Counted from the first letter of the stretch, positions 25,050 to 33,561 are shown. The stretch: DNA of 64,000 nucleotides from Gammaproteobacteria bacterium UBA5078 (GCA_002416505.1 DIAM01000005.1:95162-159161), one strand, 5' to 3'. The notes: generated from the letters alone by a model not told the origin. Made by a program: numbers and translations.

Positions 25050-25781
25050 CTAGAACTCCCACTCGAGTAAAAAACGCAAGGTTTGATCGGGAGTAGTGTC
25101 ATTCAACGGCGCTATCAAACCCGCCTCCCAATGCCATTTATTGTTCCCATTGCCCCGTATTACCCCCGTTAGAACGGGCCCAATTCCCAATGTAAACTCA
25201 TCGGCGTAGAACTCGACCCCAGGCTCGAAAGCCTCGCGATAGCGATACCGCCACTGCCCAGAGGCGAAACGGTCAATCTCATCGCGAATATTCGATCCGA
25301 ACTCATACTCGATGCCTAGATTGAGTGTGCCCACCCAATTGCCCCACTGCCTACTGGCCACAAGCACCGTCGCTAACTCCGCGATGCTTTCGCTGATCTG
25401 ACGCTCATACTCCAAGATCACGCCCCAGTCAGTGTTGTACTCCCCCTGCTCGGTAAGCTGTATCTTGGTTTCGATCTCATAGCCTTCCAATTCGAAGGAT
25501 TGATCTGGAAGGCGGGTGCCAATCGCATAGGCCTCCAAGAACACCCTATCGCTAATAGAGAAGCCATAACTTATGCGTTGCCGGAGAATATTATCTTCGC
25601 TGGACTTGGCGTCGGTCTGGAAGATCGTGCGTAGCTCGATCTCGCGCTCCATGGCCTGCACATAGGGATCGTTGACGCTGCCGACTCCGTTGTGATGTTC
25701 GGGATTGTCGGCCAGGGCCTGGTCCATTCCAGCACTGCACAGCAGCGCCACACCGGCCAACTTATAGCGTGCGCTCCTCAT
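25050..25781 (-). CDS. Predicted outer-membrane beta-barrel protein of the iron-uptake group
   Basis: A 243-residue protein with a signal peptide (LAGVALLCSAGMDQALA). The mature part alternates short amphipathic strands, for example DRVFLEAYAIG, GVILEYERQIS, WVGTLNLGIEYEFGSN and EFTLGIGPVLTG, and ends in aromatic LRFLLEWEF. A C-terminal Phe is typical of outer-membrane barrels. The start overlaps the FTR1 stop (ATGA). I recognise no named family. Context suggests an outer-membrane element of the FTR1/cupredoxin system. Confidence 0.65.
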   Translation of the reverse strand: MRSARYKLAGVALLCSAGMDQALADNPEHHNGVGSVNDPYVQAMEREIELRTIFQTDAKSSEDNILRQRISYGFSISDRVFLEAYAIGTRLPDQSFELEGYEIETKIQLTEQGEYNTDWGVILEYERQISESIAELATVLVASRQWGNWVGTLNLGIEYEFGSNIRDEIDRFASGQWRYRYREAFEPGVEFYADEFTLGIGPVLTGVIRGNGNNKWHWEAGLIAPLNDTTPDQTLRFLLEWEF

Positions 25782-26590
25782 CTAGCCTCACCCACTTCCC
25801 CACTCTCTGGTTTTCTATAGAGAAACCAGGCAGCAAACATCGCCGCTAGGGACGTGAGAACCGAGCCTAAATAGAGCAGTACCTGAGTCAAGGAAGGGCT
25901 CGCCTCGTAGCCGATCGCGGCGTGGAGGAGTTCACCCATTAAAGAAGATTCGGCGAAGACATTGCTGGTGTCCCATAGGGCTCCTTGCGAAGGCATCAGG
26001 TCCGCTTGCGACAGATACAAGGCCGCCTGTCCCATCATGCCCGCGGCCAGTATTAGAGAGACTACGCAGCAGGTGACAAGACGCTTATTGCGCGCAAGAG
26101 ACTTGAGCGCATAGTAAAAAAACGTGCCGATGCTCAGGCCTATTCCCACACCGATCGCCCCACCGGAGAATACCGCCGACATATTGCCCGCCAACACCCC
26201 ATAGGAGTACCCATACAGATAGATCTCCGCCCCTTCACGCGTCATCGCCATACTCACCGTGCCGACGAACACGAGCAGAAACAGCCCATAGGGAACTTTA
26301 TAACGGGGGTTGTAGAGTTGTTTTACCGCCAAGTAATTGTGCGCTGCGAGCATTACAGCGATTGCGATTAGGAGCGTGGAGTTCACTATCTCTTGACCAA
26401 AGCCCTCGAATGCCATTGAAATCTGTTCTAGGCGCAGGGCGTAGGCAGTCGCGCCAAACACTCCGAACAGCAGTGCGAGCCCCATCCAACGAAAACGATA
26501 GCCCATGGCAGTAGAGGAGGCCATCAGCATGCAAATCAGCAGCATCGCCTCTAAGACTTCTCGTAATACGATTACAACGGCATCAGTCAT
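25778..26590 (-). CDS. FTR1-family high-affinity iron permease
   Basis: A 270-residue membrane protein with about seven helices. The two iron-binding REXXE motifs are visible: REVLE near residue 10 in helix 1 and REGAE near residue 118. Members of the family (Ftr1, EfeU) move ferric iron produced by oxidation of Fe(II). The gene lies between a cupredoxin and a barrel-like protein, with overlapping or short gaps, and downstream of a two-component system. No multicopper oxidase or EfeB peroxidase is present nearby. Confidence 0.92.
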   Translation of the reverse strand: MTDAVVIVLREVLEAMLLICMLMASSTAMGYRFRWMGLALLFGVFGATAYALRLEQISMAFEGFGQEIVNSTLLIAIAVMLAAHNYLAVKQLYNPRYKVPYGLFLLVFVGTVSMAMTREGAEIYLYGYSYGVLAGNMSAVFSGGAIGVGIGLSIGTFFYYALKSLARNKRLVTCCVVSLILAAGMMGQAALYLSQADLMPSQGALWDTSNVFAESSLMGELLHAAIGYEASPSLTQVLLYLGSVLTSLAAMFAAWFLYRKPESGEVGEAR

Positions 26591-26617
26591 GTTGACCGAA
26601 CTCCCAGAACAGCTCGC

Positions 26618-26980
26618 TTATTTAACAATGATTTTCCCCAATGCGGTCTTCAGATTGAACTCGCCAAAGAACGGATACTCGCCGGGCTTCAATGGGCCAA
26701 TGAACACCACTCCCTGGCTATTGCCGACTATCACTTTCTCGCGATTCAACTCGTAACTCTCAAACTCCTCGGGGGTCGCATCGCGATTGTAGATAATGAG
26801 TTTCACTTTCTGATTGGCCGGAATCTCAAATTCGGCAGGAAAAAATAGATGCTCGCGAATCTCGATTTCGAAGACCGGTATTTGTGCCCACGCCGCAGAA
26901 CAGAGCAGCGTTAACAAAAGTACCTGCAAGGCCCGCGCGAAAAAACTCCGCCCTGTCGTTAAATTCCCGTTCATTTTCAT
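26618..26980 (-). CDS. Cupredoxin-like periplasmic protein
   Basis: A 120-residue protein with signal peptide (ALQVLLLTLLCSAAWAQ). The mature part has the cupredoxin pattern FFPAEFEIPANQKVKLIIYN, then EEFESYELN, then PLKPGEYPFFGEF. The usual copper ligands His-Cys-His/Met are not all seen: an acidic EFES replaces the first His and no Cys is present. Similar iron-permease-linked cupredoxins occur in EfeO-like systems. The ATG overlaps the stop of the upstream histidine kinase (ATGA). I infer a metal-binding partner of FTR1. Confidence 0.8.
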   Translation of the reverse strand: MKMNGNLTTGRSFFARALQVLLLTLLCSAAWAQIPVFEIEIREHLFFPAEFEIPANQKVKLIIYNRDATPEEFESYELNREKVIVGNSQGVVFIGPLKPGEYPFFGEFNLKTALGKIIVK

Positions 26981-28368
26981 GAAAGCCTGCCCTTGTGATC
27001 TTGCTTATTCTGGACCGCGTCAAATTGAATACTCACGCACAGGCCGCCTAACTCTTTCGAGCTTGATAGTGATATATCGGCGCCATGCATCTCCACGATG
27101 TGCTTCACGATCGCCAGTCCTAGGCCCGAACCGCCCACACCAGAGGCATGACGATCGCCGTCGAGTCTGTAGAAGCGGTCGAAGACTCGTTCGCGATAAT
27201 CTAATGGTATTCCTGGCCCGGAGTCTTCCACTAACAGGCTCACACGTGTGCCACGCTGAGCGATACGCATGCGAATTCGCGCGTGTACCGGTGAGTACTT
27301 CGATGCATTGGCGACCAGATTCGAGATCAAGGAACGCAACGCGGTGCCATCCCCGCGAATTGTGGCACTGCCGCCCTCAAGATCAAAGTGCTGTTCCCGC
27401 TCGAGTATCGGTTCGTACTCGCTGCTAATGACTTCTTGGGCGAGTTTATACAGGTCGACTGGCTGAAACTGCACCATGTATTGATCGGGTGACATGCGGT
27501 TTAGGACCAATATTTGTTCCACAAGATGTCCCATGGCATCGATACTGAGTTGCAACTCTTGCAGGGACGCGCTCGGTGCGGCCATCTCTTCGAGTAGATT
27601 GTGAACCTGTACCTTCAAGATACTTATCGGGGTGCGCAGCTCGTGTGCGGCATCCGCCGCGAAGCGCTTCTCGCGGTTAAAAGACGACTGCAGGCGTCTT
27701 AACAAATCGTTGGTGGAGAGCGTCAGTGGCGTCAGCTCGCGGGGCACATTATCTAGCCGCACCGCGCTCAAATCCGAGACCTCTCGACTGCGCACGGCCT
27801 GGGCCAATTGCTCGATCGGGCGCAGACCATAGCCCACGATAAACCAAATCAGCAGCGCCGCGAGGGGTATGCTCAACACCGTCGGGATCACGGCCTCAAG
27901 AATGACACTCTCGGCCAACTCGTAACGCACATCCACACGCTGCGCCGCCATCACCCAGCGTTGCGCATCCGGGTTATGGACAACCAGCACGCGCCAGCGG
28001 TAGCCACTAAAATTGCGATCGGAATAGCCGACCTCGAGCGGGCTCATCGCGGCAGACGGCGCCACCACCGAGCGCATCACCAGGCGACCCTGATCGTCGA
28101 ACACCTGGTAGGCGATCAGACTCTCCGCGCTCAACTCCAGATCACTCTGCTGTGGCAGCACTAACTCTTCCAGGAGCTTCGCTGCGCCGGAGGTGTTTGT
28201 GCTAGGGCTGATGAGACTCAATAGTTTGGCGTGTTCCTGCAACTGCATATCGAACAGGGTTTCCGCCTCGGACATACTCTCCCGATACCCGCGCAGAGAC
28301 GACAGGAAACTCACCAAGACAATAATGGCGATCAGGGTAAATGTTAGAAACAGCCGAATCGAAGCCAT
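26977..28368 (-). CDS. QseC/PmrB-like sensor histidine kinase
   Basis: A 463-residue membrane kinase. The N-terminal helix (LTFTLIAIIVLVSFLSSL) and GYRESMSEAETLFDMQLQEH match the QseC-type sensor domain. A second helix (VIPTVLSIPLAALLIWFIVG) ends the periplasmic part at about residue 175. HisKA has the phospho-His in AADAAHELRTPISILKVQ. The HATPase has N (NLVANASKYS), G1 (EDSGPGIP) and G2 (GVGGSGLGLAIV). It follows the response regulator after 6 bp and overlaps the cupredoxin start. PmrB members sense Fe(III) or low pH; whether this one does is inferred from the FTR1 neighbours. Confidence 0.92.
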   Translation of the reverse strand: MASIRLFLTFTLIAIIVLVSFLSSLRGYRESMSEAETLFDMQLQEHAKLLSLISPSTNTSGAAKLLEELVLPQQSDLELSAESLIAYQVFDDQGRLVMRSVVAPSAAMSPLEVGYSDRNFSGYRWRVLVVHNPDAQRWVMAAQRVDVRYELAESVILEAVIPTVLSIPLAALLIWFIVGYGLRPIEQLAQAVRSREVSDLSAVRLDNVPRELTPLTLSTNDLLRRLQSSFNREKRFAADAAHELRTPISILKVQVHNLLEEMAAPSASLQELQLSIDAMGHLVEQILVLNRMSPDQYMVQFQPVDLYKLAQEVISSEYEPILEREQHFDLEGGSATIRGDGTALRSLISNLVANASKYSPVHARIRMRIAQRGTRVSLLVEDSGPGIPLDYRERVFDRFYRLDGDRHASGVGGSGLGLAIVKHIVEMHGADISLSSSKELGGLCVSIQFDAVQNKQDHKGRLS

Positions 28369-28374
28369 GAGTCC

Positions 28375-29046
28375 TTAACCAGTGCCAGCCTGTTTTCTGA
28401 CTACGTAACCAACTCCCCGGACTGTCTGTATAAAGCCAGACGGAAGCTTCTTGCGTAAGTTGTGAATATGCACCTCGACGGTATTGCTACTAACCTCCTC
28501 TCCCCAGCTATAGAGCTTACTGTCCAATACGTCTCGGGTCTGTATCTTATTCGCACTCTCCATCAAGGCCTTCAAGAGCATGTACTCGCGGCGCGACATG
28601 CTAATGCTCTCACCCGCAATCATCACCTCATGACTATTGGTATCGATCTCGACACCCCCGATCTCGATCGAGTGACTCTTCACATTACTCAAGCGCCGCT
28701 CCAGCGCACGCAGCCGAGCTAGGAGCTCATCGATCTCGAAGGGCTTGGCGAGATAATCGTCTGCACCGGCGTCTAGCCCAAGCACTTTATCCGAGGTGGC
28801 ATCGCGGGCCGTCAAGATTAGGACCGGGTTGCTGAACCCCGATTTGCGGGCAGACTTGAGCACCTCTAGCCCATCGGTATCGGGTAAGCCGAGGTCGAGC
28901 ACGACGATATCGGGTTGCGACGTCTTAATTGCGCTCAGCGCCTGATCGCCACGGTCCACATGGTTAATGCTAAAGCCTGCGCTCTTTAGGGCGCGGACGA
29001 TGGCACTAGCCAAAAGCGTATTGTCTTCGACCAGCAACACCTGCAT
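28375..29046 (-). CDS. QseB/PmrA-like OmpR-family response regulator
   Basis: A 223-residue regulator. The receiver has the acidic pair in VEDNTLLA, phospho-Asp in IVVLDLGLPDTDG, Thr in ILTARDATS, Lys in YLAKPFEIDEL. The winged-helix domain shows MSRREYMLLKALMES, LYSWGEEVSSNTVEVHIHNL and IQTVRGVGYVVRK, the wording of the QseB/PmrA branch. That branch binds TTAA direct repeats 11 bp apart; two such sites occur in this window. It lies 14 bp after a TPR-protein gene and 6 bp before its kinase. Confidence 0.94.
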   Translation of the reverse strand: MQVLLVEDNTLLASAIVRALKSAGFSINHVDRGDQALSAIKTSQPDIVVLDLGLPDTDGLEVLKSARKSGFSNPVLILTARDATSDKVLGLDAGADDYLAKPFEIDELLARLRALERRLSNVKSHSIEIGGVEIDTNSHEVMIAGESISMSRREYMLLKALMESANKIQTRDVLDSKLYSWGEEVSSNTVEVHIHNLRKKLPSGFIQTVRGVGYVVRKQAGTG

Positions 29047-29060
29047 CGGGAGTCCTCCAA

Positions 29061-29708
29061 TTAACTCTTAACGTCGATCTCCTGCAGCATCGCCTCGATC
29101 TCGCCATGACGACCCTCGTCGGCCAACTCACGACCCGGCCGTGACGGGGCATTGAGGGCGCGGTTCAAATAGCGAGCAGATTCTGCAAAGGCATCTTCTT
29201 TGAAGAGGTATTCTGCATAAAAATAGTTCGAGTCGATACCGGAAGGCGATAATTCTAAGCCTTTCTTGAGGTATTCGACTCCCTTCTCTTCATCCCCGAA
29301 GCCAACGGGCCAGCCTGGGACGTTCAGATATAACACGCCTAAGCTGGTATAGGCAGAACCATCGAGCGCCTCTGCATCGATCGTCATGCCCTTCTCGAGA
29401 TCCGCTTTTGCCGCCTTCGCAGCGGATAAGGCCCCCAAGCCGCCCTTAGCGCCCGCATAGCTGGAGCGAATGATGCCGCTCCAGATCCATGCCTCGGCAT
29501 TCGTGCCGTCCGCGTCGGTCACCTTGCGCGCGTCCTCTATCAGGGTATTGAAGGCCTCGATCTGACTCTTACCCTTGAGCAGATAGTTTACCTCCGCCCA
29601 GCGTTGCTGCAACGCCGCGACCTCTGGGTTCATCTGTGCGTGCACAGAGCCTGCCGCGAGCAAGCCGCTCAATAAGCCAAAAATGATCATGCGGGATTGT
29701 CGTCTCAT
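29061..29708 (-). CDS. Secreted TPR-like protein
   Basis: A 215-residue protein with a signal peptide (MIIFGLLSGLLAAGSVHAQ). The rest is helical with TPR spacing: NAEAWIWSGIIRSSYAGA, SAYTSLGVLYLNVPGW, YLKKGLELSPSGIDSNYFYAEYLF and ARYLNRALNAPSRPG. GGAGAG precedes the ATG. It lies 14 bp before the response regulator, so it may be first gene of the regulator/iron operon or the last of the biosynthetic cluster (41-bp gap to the SDR gene). Periplasmic binding or scaffold role is inferred. Confidence 0.8.
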   Translation of the reverse strand: MRRQSRMIIFGLLSGLLAAGSVHAQMNPEVAALQQRWAEVNYLLKGKSQIEAFNTLIEDARKVTDADGTNAEAWIWSGIIRSSYAGAKGGLGALSAAKAAKADLEKGMTIDAEALDGSAYTSLGVLYLNVPGWPVGFGDEEKGVEYLKKGLELSPSGIDSNYFYAEYLFKEDAFAESARYLNRALNAPSRPGRELADEGRHGEIEAMLQEIDVKS

Positions 29709-29749
29709 ATTCTCTCTCCTATGCGGGTTAAAGATGCGTACTATTCGGA

Positions 29750-30550
29750 CTACGACTCGTTCATCGCAAACCGTTTAATTTCGGGTAATTGTTTCTCTAT
29801 TGCGCCGTCGGTAAGGGCGGGGCTCAAGGCGTTGAGCAGGGCGTAGAAACGCTCTGGCCAACCGAACACCGAGGCGTGCCAACGATTGCCGTGGATGCGG
29901 CGCAGCAGCGCCTGGGCGACCACCTCAGGGGCATCCGTTGCGGTGCCAAGCGCGGTGTTCATAGCTTGAGACTTGGCGTCATTGAGCGGCGTACGGGTCG
30001 CGCGTGGAGCGAAATGCATGACTCGCACATTGGAGTCGGACAACTCTCGCCGCAGCGCCTCGCTGAACCCGCGCAAGCCGAATTTACTCGCGCTATAGAC
30101 GCTATACGCTGGATAGCCGATGCTGCCCAAGGCGGATCCAATATTGATAATTGCAGCCGTTGGACGCGCCTTCAATGCCGGCAATAGCAGGCGCGTGAGC
30201 TGGATCGGCACGTTGAGGTTGAGATCGAGCAGGGCCGCGATGGCCTCACTATTACTGTTCTCAAGCAGATTAAACTCCCCTACCCCGGCGTTATTAATCA
30301 GGACATCGACCTGGGCGTCAGCACACGCCAGAGATAGAGCCTCTCGATCCTGTGCGCTGCACAGATCCGCAACATGAATCATATGGGTTAGAGGACCACC
30401 CGGCAAAATAGCGCGCAAGCGCTCTAGCGTTTTGCTCTCGCGTCCGACGAGCAACAAGCGTGCTCCCGACTTGGCCAACTCCTGTGCGAGACAGGCCCCG
30501 ATTCCACCACCGGCGCCTGTTAACACGACTGTCTTGCCTAGTAAATTCAT
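29750..30550 (-). CDS. Short-chain dehydrogenase/reductase
   Basis: A 266-residue classical SDR. The NAD(P) motif is LTGAGGGIGACLAQELA (TGxxxGxG). The NNAGVGEFNLL structural motif is present. Catalytic Ser is in INIGSALGSIG and Tyr-Lys in YSVYSASKFGL. The Arg in LLVGRES after strand 2 suggests NADPH preference. It is the last gene of the four-gene unit, 12 bp behind the heme-oxygenase-like gene. I infer it reduces or oxidises an intermediate of that pathway. Confidence 0.88.
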   Translation of the reverse strand: MNLLGKTVVLTGAGGGIGACLAQELAKSGARLLLVGRESKTLERLRAILPGGPLTHMIHVADLCSAQDREALSLACADAQVDVLINNAGVGEFNLLENSNSEAIAALLDLNLNVPIQLTRLLLPALKARPTAAIINIGSALGSIGYPAYSVYSASKFGLRGFSEALRRELSDSNVRVMHFAPRATRTPLNDAKSQAMNTALGTATDAPEVVAQALLRRIHGNRWHASVFGWPERFYALLNALSPALTDGAIEKQLPEIKRFAMNES

Positions 30551-30562
30551 GTCGCCTCTTGC

Positions 30563-31240
30563 CTACGCAGCACTTTTGATGGGGTCGTCTTGTGTACAGC
30601 GCAACACACTGTCGAAGACGCCTTTATAGAGTCGATAGAACATCTTAGTGCTGTGTATGATTAACTCCTGCTGGGCGGGCTCTGTGAAACGATTCATCAG
30701 CTGCTCGAGATGCTGTATATGGGACTGATCGATACTGCCGTGGGAGCGCAGATAGCTGAACGCCTGTTCCGGCAACTTCAATGTCGCTTGAATCTGATCC
30801 GCCGCATAGTCGGCTAGATTGACGCTGGTGCCCTCCAACACATGCACCATGCCGAAGAAGCCGATCGGGTCGACACGGTTCACCATGTCCCAGGCATAGG
30901 CGATCATCAGCTCCGTTTCAATGGCGGGCTTGCTGTTGCGTATGGCGTCTTTATCGCCCCCGCAGGCCGCGATGTCGTTCAACACCCATTCTTGGTGCCC
31001 TAACTCTTCCTCAATGTATTCTGCAACGGCATTGCGCAGCCACTCGTAACTCTCTGGGAGCCGTGCCCCCACGGCCATCAACAACGGCACCGTGAATTTC
31101 ACATGGTGATAGGCCTGTGTCAGATAGTCGATATACTCGGGCAGGGTCACATTACGCGCCATGCAGCGCACGATGATTTCACTGCTAATCAGTTGCTGAC
31201 GATCCGCTTCGGTTGCTGCCTTCAATTGCTCATAGAACAT
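30563..31240 (-). CDS. Heme-oxygenase-like diiron oxidase/TenA-fold protein
   Basis: The ATG at 31240 has GGAGGA about 7 nt upstream; a GTG at 31255 would overlap that site. The 225-residue helical protein has the spaced acidic and His ligands of the heme-oxygenase-like diiron oxidase (HDO) superfamily: EEELGHQEW (E79, H82), HVLEGTS (E136) and DQSHIQHLEQL (D171, H174, H177). A YHHVKFTVP segment lies near residue 45. Family members such as UndA, CADD and BesC use O2 to cleave or desaturate substrates. TenA-type thiaminases lack this ligand set. The substrate is unknown; the neighbouring acyl-AMP ligase suggests an acyl-derived one. Confidence 0.8.
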   Translation of the reverse strand: MFYEQLKAATEADRQQLISSEIIVRCMARNVTLPEYIDYLTQAYHHVKFTVPLLMAVGARLPESYEWLRNAVAEYIEEELGHQEWVLNDIAACGGDKDAIRNSKPAIETELMIAYAWDMVNRVDPIGFFGMVHVLEGTSVNLADYAADQIQATLKLPEQAFSYLRSHGSIDQSHIQHLEQLMNRFTEPAQQELIIHSTKMFYRLYKGVFDSVLRCTQDDPIKSAA

Positions 31241-31255
31241 TACTTCTTCCTCCAC

Positions 31256-32818
31256 TTAATTCACTGCTGATTTTGCTTCGACTATAGGGTTGTCGCTGTA
31301 CAATAGTGCCAACTCGCCCTGATAGCGTGCCTCTATCTGAGCGCGGCGCGGCCTGCCATTACTGGTCAACATATCTGCTTCCAGCCCAGTCCCGCGGGAC
31401 AAGGGCCGTGCCATACGATGCCATCGTTCGATCCTGGCATAGCTCGGCAACTTAGCGTTCACGCGCGCCACTGCGGCGTCAAGCATCGCATCGGTGAGCG
31501 CAGTGCTTCGCGCAGCGATCAGCGCCACACAGAAGGGGCGTGAGTCGCCGAACACGAAACACTGCCCAATCTCTGCCTCTGCCCCAAGCTCCGCCTCCAC
31601 CCATTCCGGCGAGATGTTGCGGCCGAAACTGGACACGAGTACGTTCTTACGCCGGCCTCGATAATGCAGGAAGCCATCTGCGTCGAAAGAGCCCAAGTCC
31701 CCGGTCGCGACGCGTCTGTTAGCCCCATCCTGCGACCAAGACGCCGCGTCTCCGACGTAACCGAGGAAGCCAGGACCATTGACGATGATCTCGTCATCTA
31801 CGATCTCTACTCGAGTGTGCCTGAGCACCTGACCAAGACTGCCATTTTTACGTGCGAGCGGTGAGTTCAGGGTCACCACAGAGCCACACTCGGACAGGCC
31901 ATAGCCTTCGTAAACCGGTAGCCCATGCGCCCATGCACGCTCTAGTAGACTAGGGCTGACGGTTGCCCCGCCAACCGCGATGAACTGCAGGCTTTGTGGC
32001 AATTGCCAACCGGCATCACAGCTCATCACTAGGGCTTCGAGCAGTTGTGGAATGAGAATCATGCTATTGGGTCGAACGCGCGCGAGCACATCTAGGAATA
32101 CGTGCAAGGCGAAACCCGAGGCGCCGTTGAAGCCCAGACTCTCCTCGTCGGCGACCACTATCTGCGCGCCGCGGCGCAGCGGGGCATGCACACCCGCGAT
32201 ATTCTCCAGCAGCGTGGCCAGTGGCAGAACACATAGATGTCTCTCGATGGCGCAGGTGCGCGTCACATCGAGCAGCGAGTCCGTCACTGCCTGCTGATTG
32301 TCCTCGCTCAGACACACCCCCTTCGGTGTGCCGGTAGAGCCGGAGGTAAAGGTGATCTTTTGCGTATCCTGTGGCAGCAGCGCCGCATTGCTAGCACCGC
32401 TGCCCTGCGCCTCATTCGCAGTCAAATAATGCAAACCAGCGAGTTGCTCCTCGCCGCTGAATTGCGCACCGGTATTGCTAAGCAAAGACTCTGGCTGGTC
32501 AGTTAATACGGCGTCGACTCGCACGCTATGCAGGGCGTGCTGGACCTGCCTAGGCGAGAAGAAACTCGGCAAGGGCAGGGCCACGATGCCCGCATAAGAA
32601 CACGCGACATCGGCGACTATCCAAGCTGGAGAGTTCTCTGCGTGGATTGCCAACAGCTTGACCTTGTCGGCACGCAGACGCTTGGCGAGCGCCTGGGCAT
32701 GATCATGAAGTTGCCGCCAAGTCAGGGAGTCTGCCAACTGCTTGTTGAAAGTCAGCACCGCCACCTCATTCGGTTTGCCGTGTGCGTGCTGACTAATGCT
32801 CGACCACAGCTTACTCAT
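31256..32818 (-). CDS. AMP-forming acyl ligase/synthetase
   Basis: A 520-residue ANL-superfamily adenylation enzyme. The P-loop ITFTSGSTGTPKGV, the A5-like YEGYGLSECGSVV, and the ATP-binding VATGDLGSFDADG are clear. The hinge-region R is in HYRGRRKN. The C-terminal A10 region reads LTSNGRPRRAQIEARY; the catalytic Lys position holds Arg (about residue 489). The gene start overlaps the upstream gene's end by 8 bp. I infer it activates a fatty or aromatic acid as the acyl-AMP. Whether it makes a CoA thioester or hands the acyl group to an amine is open. Confidence 0.87.
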   Translation of the reverse strand: MSKLWSSISQHAHGKPNEVAVLTFNKQLADSLTWRQLHDHAQALAKRLRADKVKLLAIHAENSPAWIVADVACSYAGIVALPLPSFFSPRQVQHALHSVRVDAVLTDQPESLLSNTGAQFSGEEQLAGLHYLTANEAQGSGASNAALLPQDTQKITFTSGSTGTPKGVCLSEDNQQAVTDSLLDVTRTCAIERHLCVLPLATLLENIAGVHAPLRRGAQIVVADEESLGFNGASGFALHVFLDVLARVRPNSMILIPQLLEALVMSCDAGWQLPQSLQFIAVGGATVSPSLLERAWAHGLPVYEGYGLSECGSVVTLNSPLARKNGSLGQVLRHTRVEIVDDEIIVNGPGFLGYVGDAASWSQDGANRRVATGDLGSFDADGFLHYRGRRKNVLVSSFGRNISPEWVEAELGAEAEIGQCFVFGDSRPFCVALIAARSTALTDAMLDAAVARVNAKLPSYARIERWHRMARPLSRGTGLEADMLTSNGRPRRAQIEARYQGELALLYSDNPIVEAKSAVN

Positions 32819-33497
32819 CGCGCTCAGCCCTCAGTGCGCCACTTAGCGCACAGACGATAGCGTCGATCTGGGGTCGATGCTCTTGTAATAGCTTCAGCGC
32901 CAGCTCGTTGGTCTGCAGCGTCCGATACGCTTGCTCGATATCGCCGATCGCCACCGCCGGTTTATTGTCGTAATAGCTGCCCCAGTCGCTAGCTTGCGGA
33001 CCGAGGCGCGCGACGTCGGCCTCACATACCACCTGAGGAGCGAAACCCAGGCGGTTCAAAGAGTTGATCACCAGGGGCGTGGCGGTAAAGGTAATCCAAC
33101 GGAAACCCGCCCTATACAGAACCTCGGTCAACATCACGAACAGGAACTGACTACTGCCACGACTGCCGGCCAGATTTCCCGTTTCGATGATCTGCGCGCG
33201 TGGCACATCCTCACCCTGCTGCCGGGTCACTATGTCCTCGATAGGAGTGTCTAGGTATTTCTCAACGAAGAATGCGCCAGAGGCTCCCGGGCGCAAACCC
33301 AGCGCTCCCTGCAGCAATGAGCCCTGCCAAGTCGCGAGGAAGAAGGGCAGAAAATGCTGGATATTGGCTTGATAGATAGAGGCATAGCGAGAATGAATGA
33401 ACGCCTCTAGCTCATGGCGAGCGGGCGCGTATACGTCGTGTAGACACAGTAGTGGATCGGCAGTATTGGGACTGCTCGCGCAAAGGGTAGCTGACAT
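32811..33497 (-). CDS. Thermostable-hemolysin family protein (GNAT/autoinducer-synthase-like fold)
   Basis: A 228-residue protein matching the thermostable hemolysin family in outline. Visible motifs are FIHSRYASIYQANIQHFLP, EKYLDTPIEDI, QIIETGNLAGSRGSSQ, WITFTATPLVINSLNRLGF and DWGSYYDNKP. The family was named from a Vibrio hemolysin, but the central E-x-G-N-L-A and F-T-A-T-x(n)-R-L-G blocks look like an acyltransferase of the GNAT/LuxI-like fold. The start has GGAG six bases upstream. It is first of a tight four-gene unit with the AMP ligase, HDO and SDR. I infer an acyl-transfer role rather than a toxin. Confidence 0.75.
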   Translation of the reverse strand: MSATLCASSPNTADPLLCLHDVYAPARHELEAFIHSRYASIYQANIQHFLPFFLATWQGSLLQGALGLRPGASGAFFVEKYLDTPIEDIVTRQQGEDVPRAQIIETGNLAGSRGSSQFLFVMLTEVLYRAGFRWITFTATPLVINSLNRLGFAPQVVCEADVARLGPQASDWGSYYDNKPAVAIGDIEQAYRTLQTNELALKLLQEHRPQIDAIVCALSGALRAERDE

Positions 33498-33528
33498 GAC
33501 GGACTCCGAAGGTCTAGAACATGACGCT

Positions 33529-33561
33529 ACCCTAGCGCTCTAATCTTAATTCAATATTAAG
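33529..33561 (-). promoter_or_regulatory. PmrA/QseB-like box with -10-like hexamer before the four-gene cluster
   Basis: On the minus strand CTTAAT-N5-ATTAAG occupies 33545-33561, one base off the YTTAAK-N5-YTTAAK pattern. Ten nt further lies TAGGGT (33529-33534), a weak -10, with the same spacing as at the site before the YejM-like gene. The cluster's first ATG is at 33497. Binding by the regulator at 28375-29046 is inferred. Confidence 0.5.

Noticed and set aside
29062..29080. TTAAC pair at the end of the TPR gene
   Set aside because: Spacing is wrong for a box and it lies inside the stop region of a coding gene.
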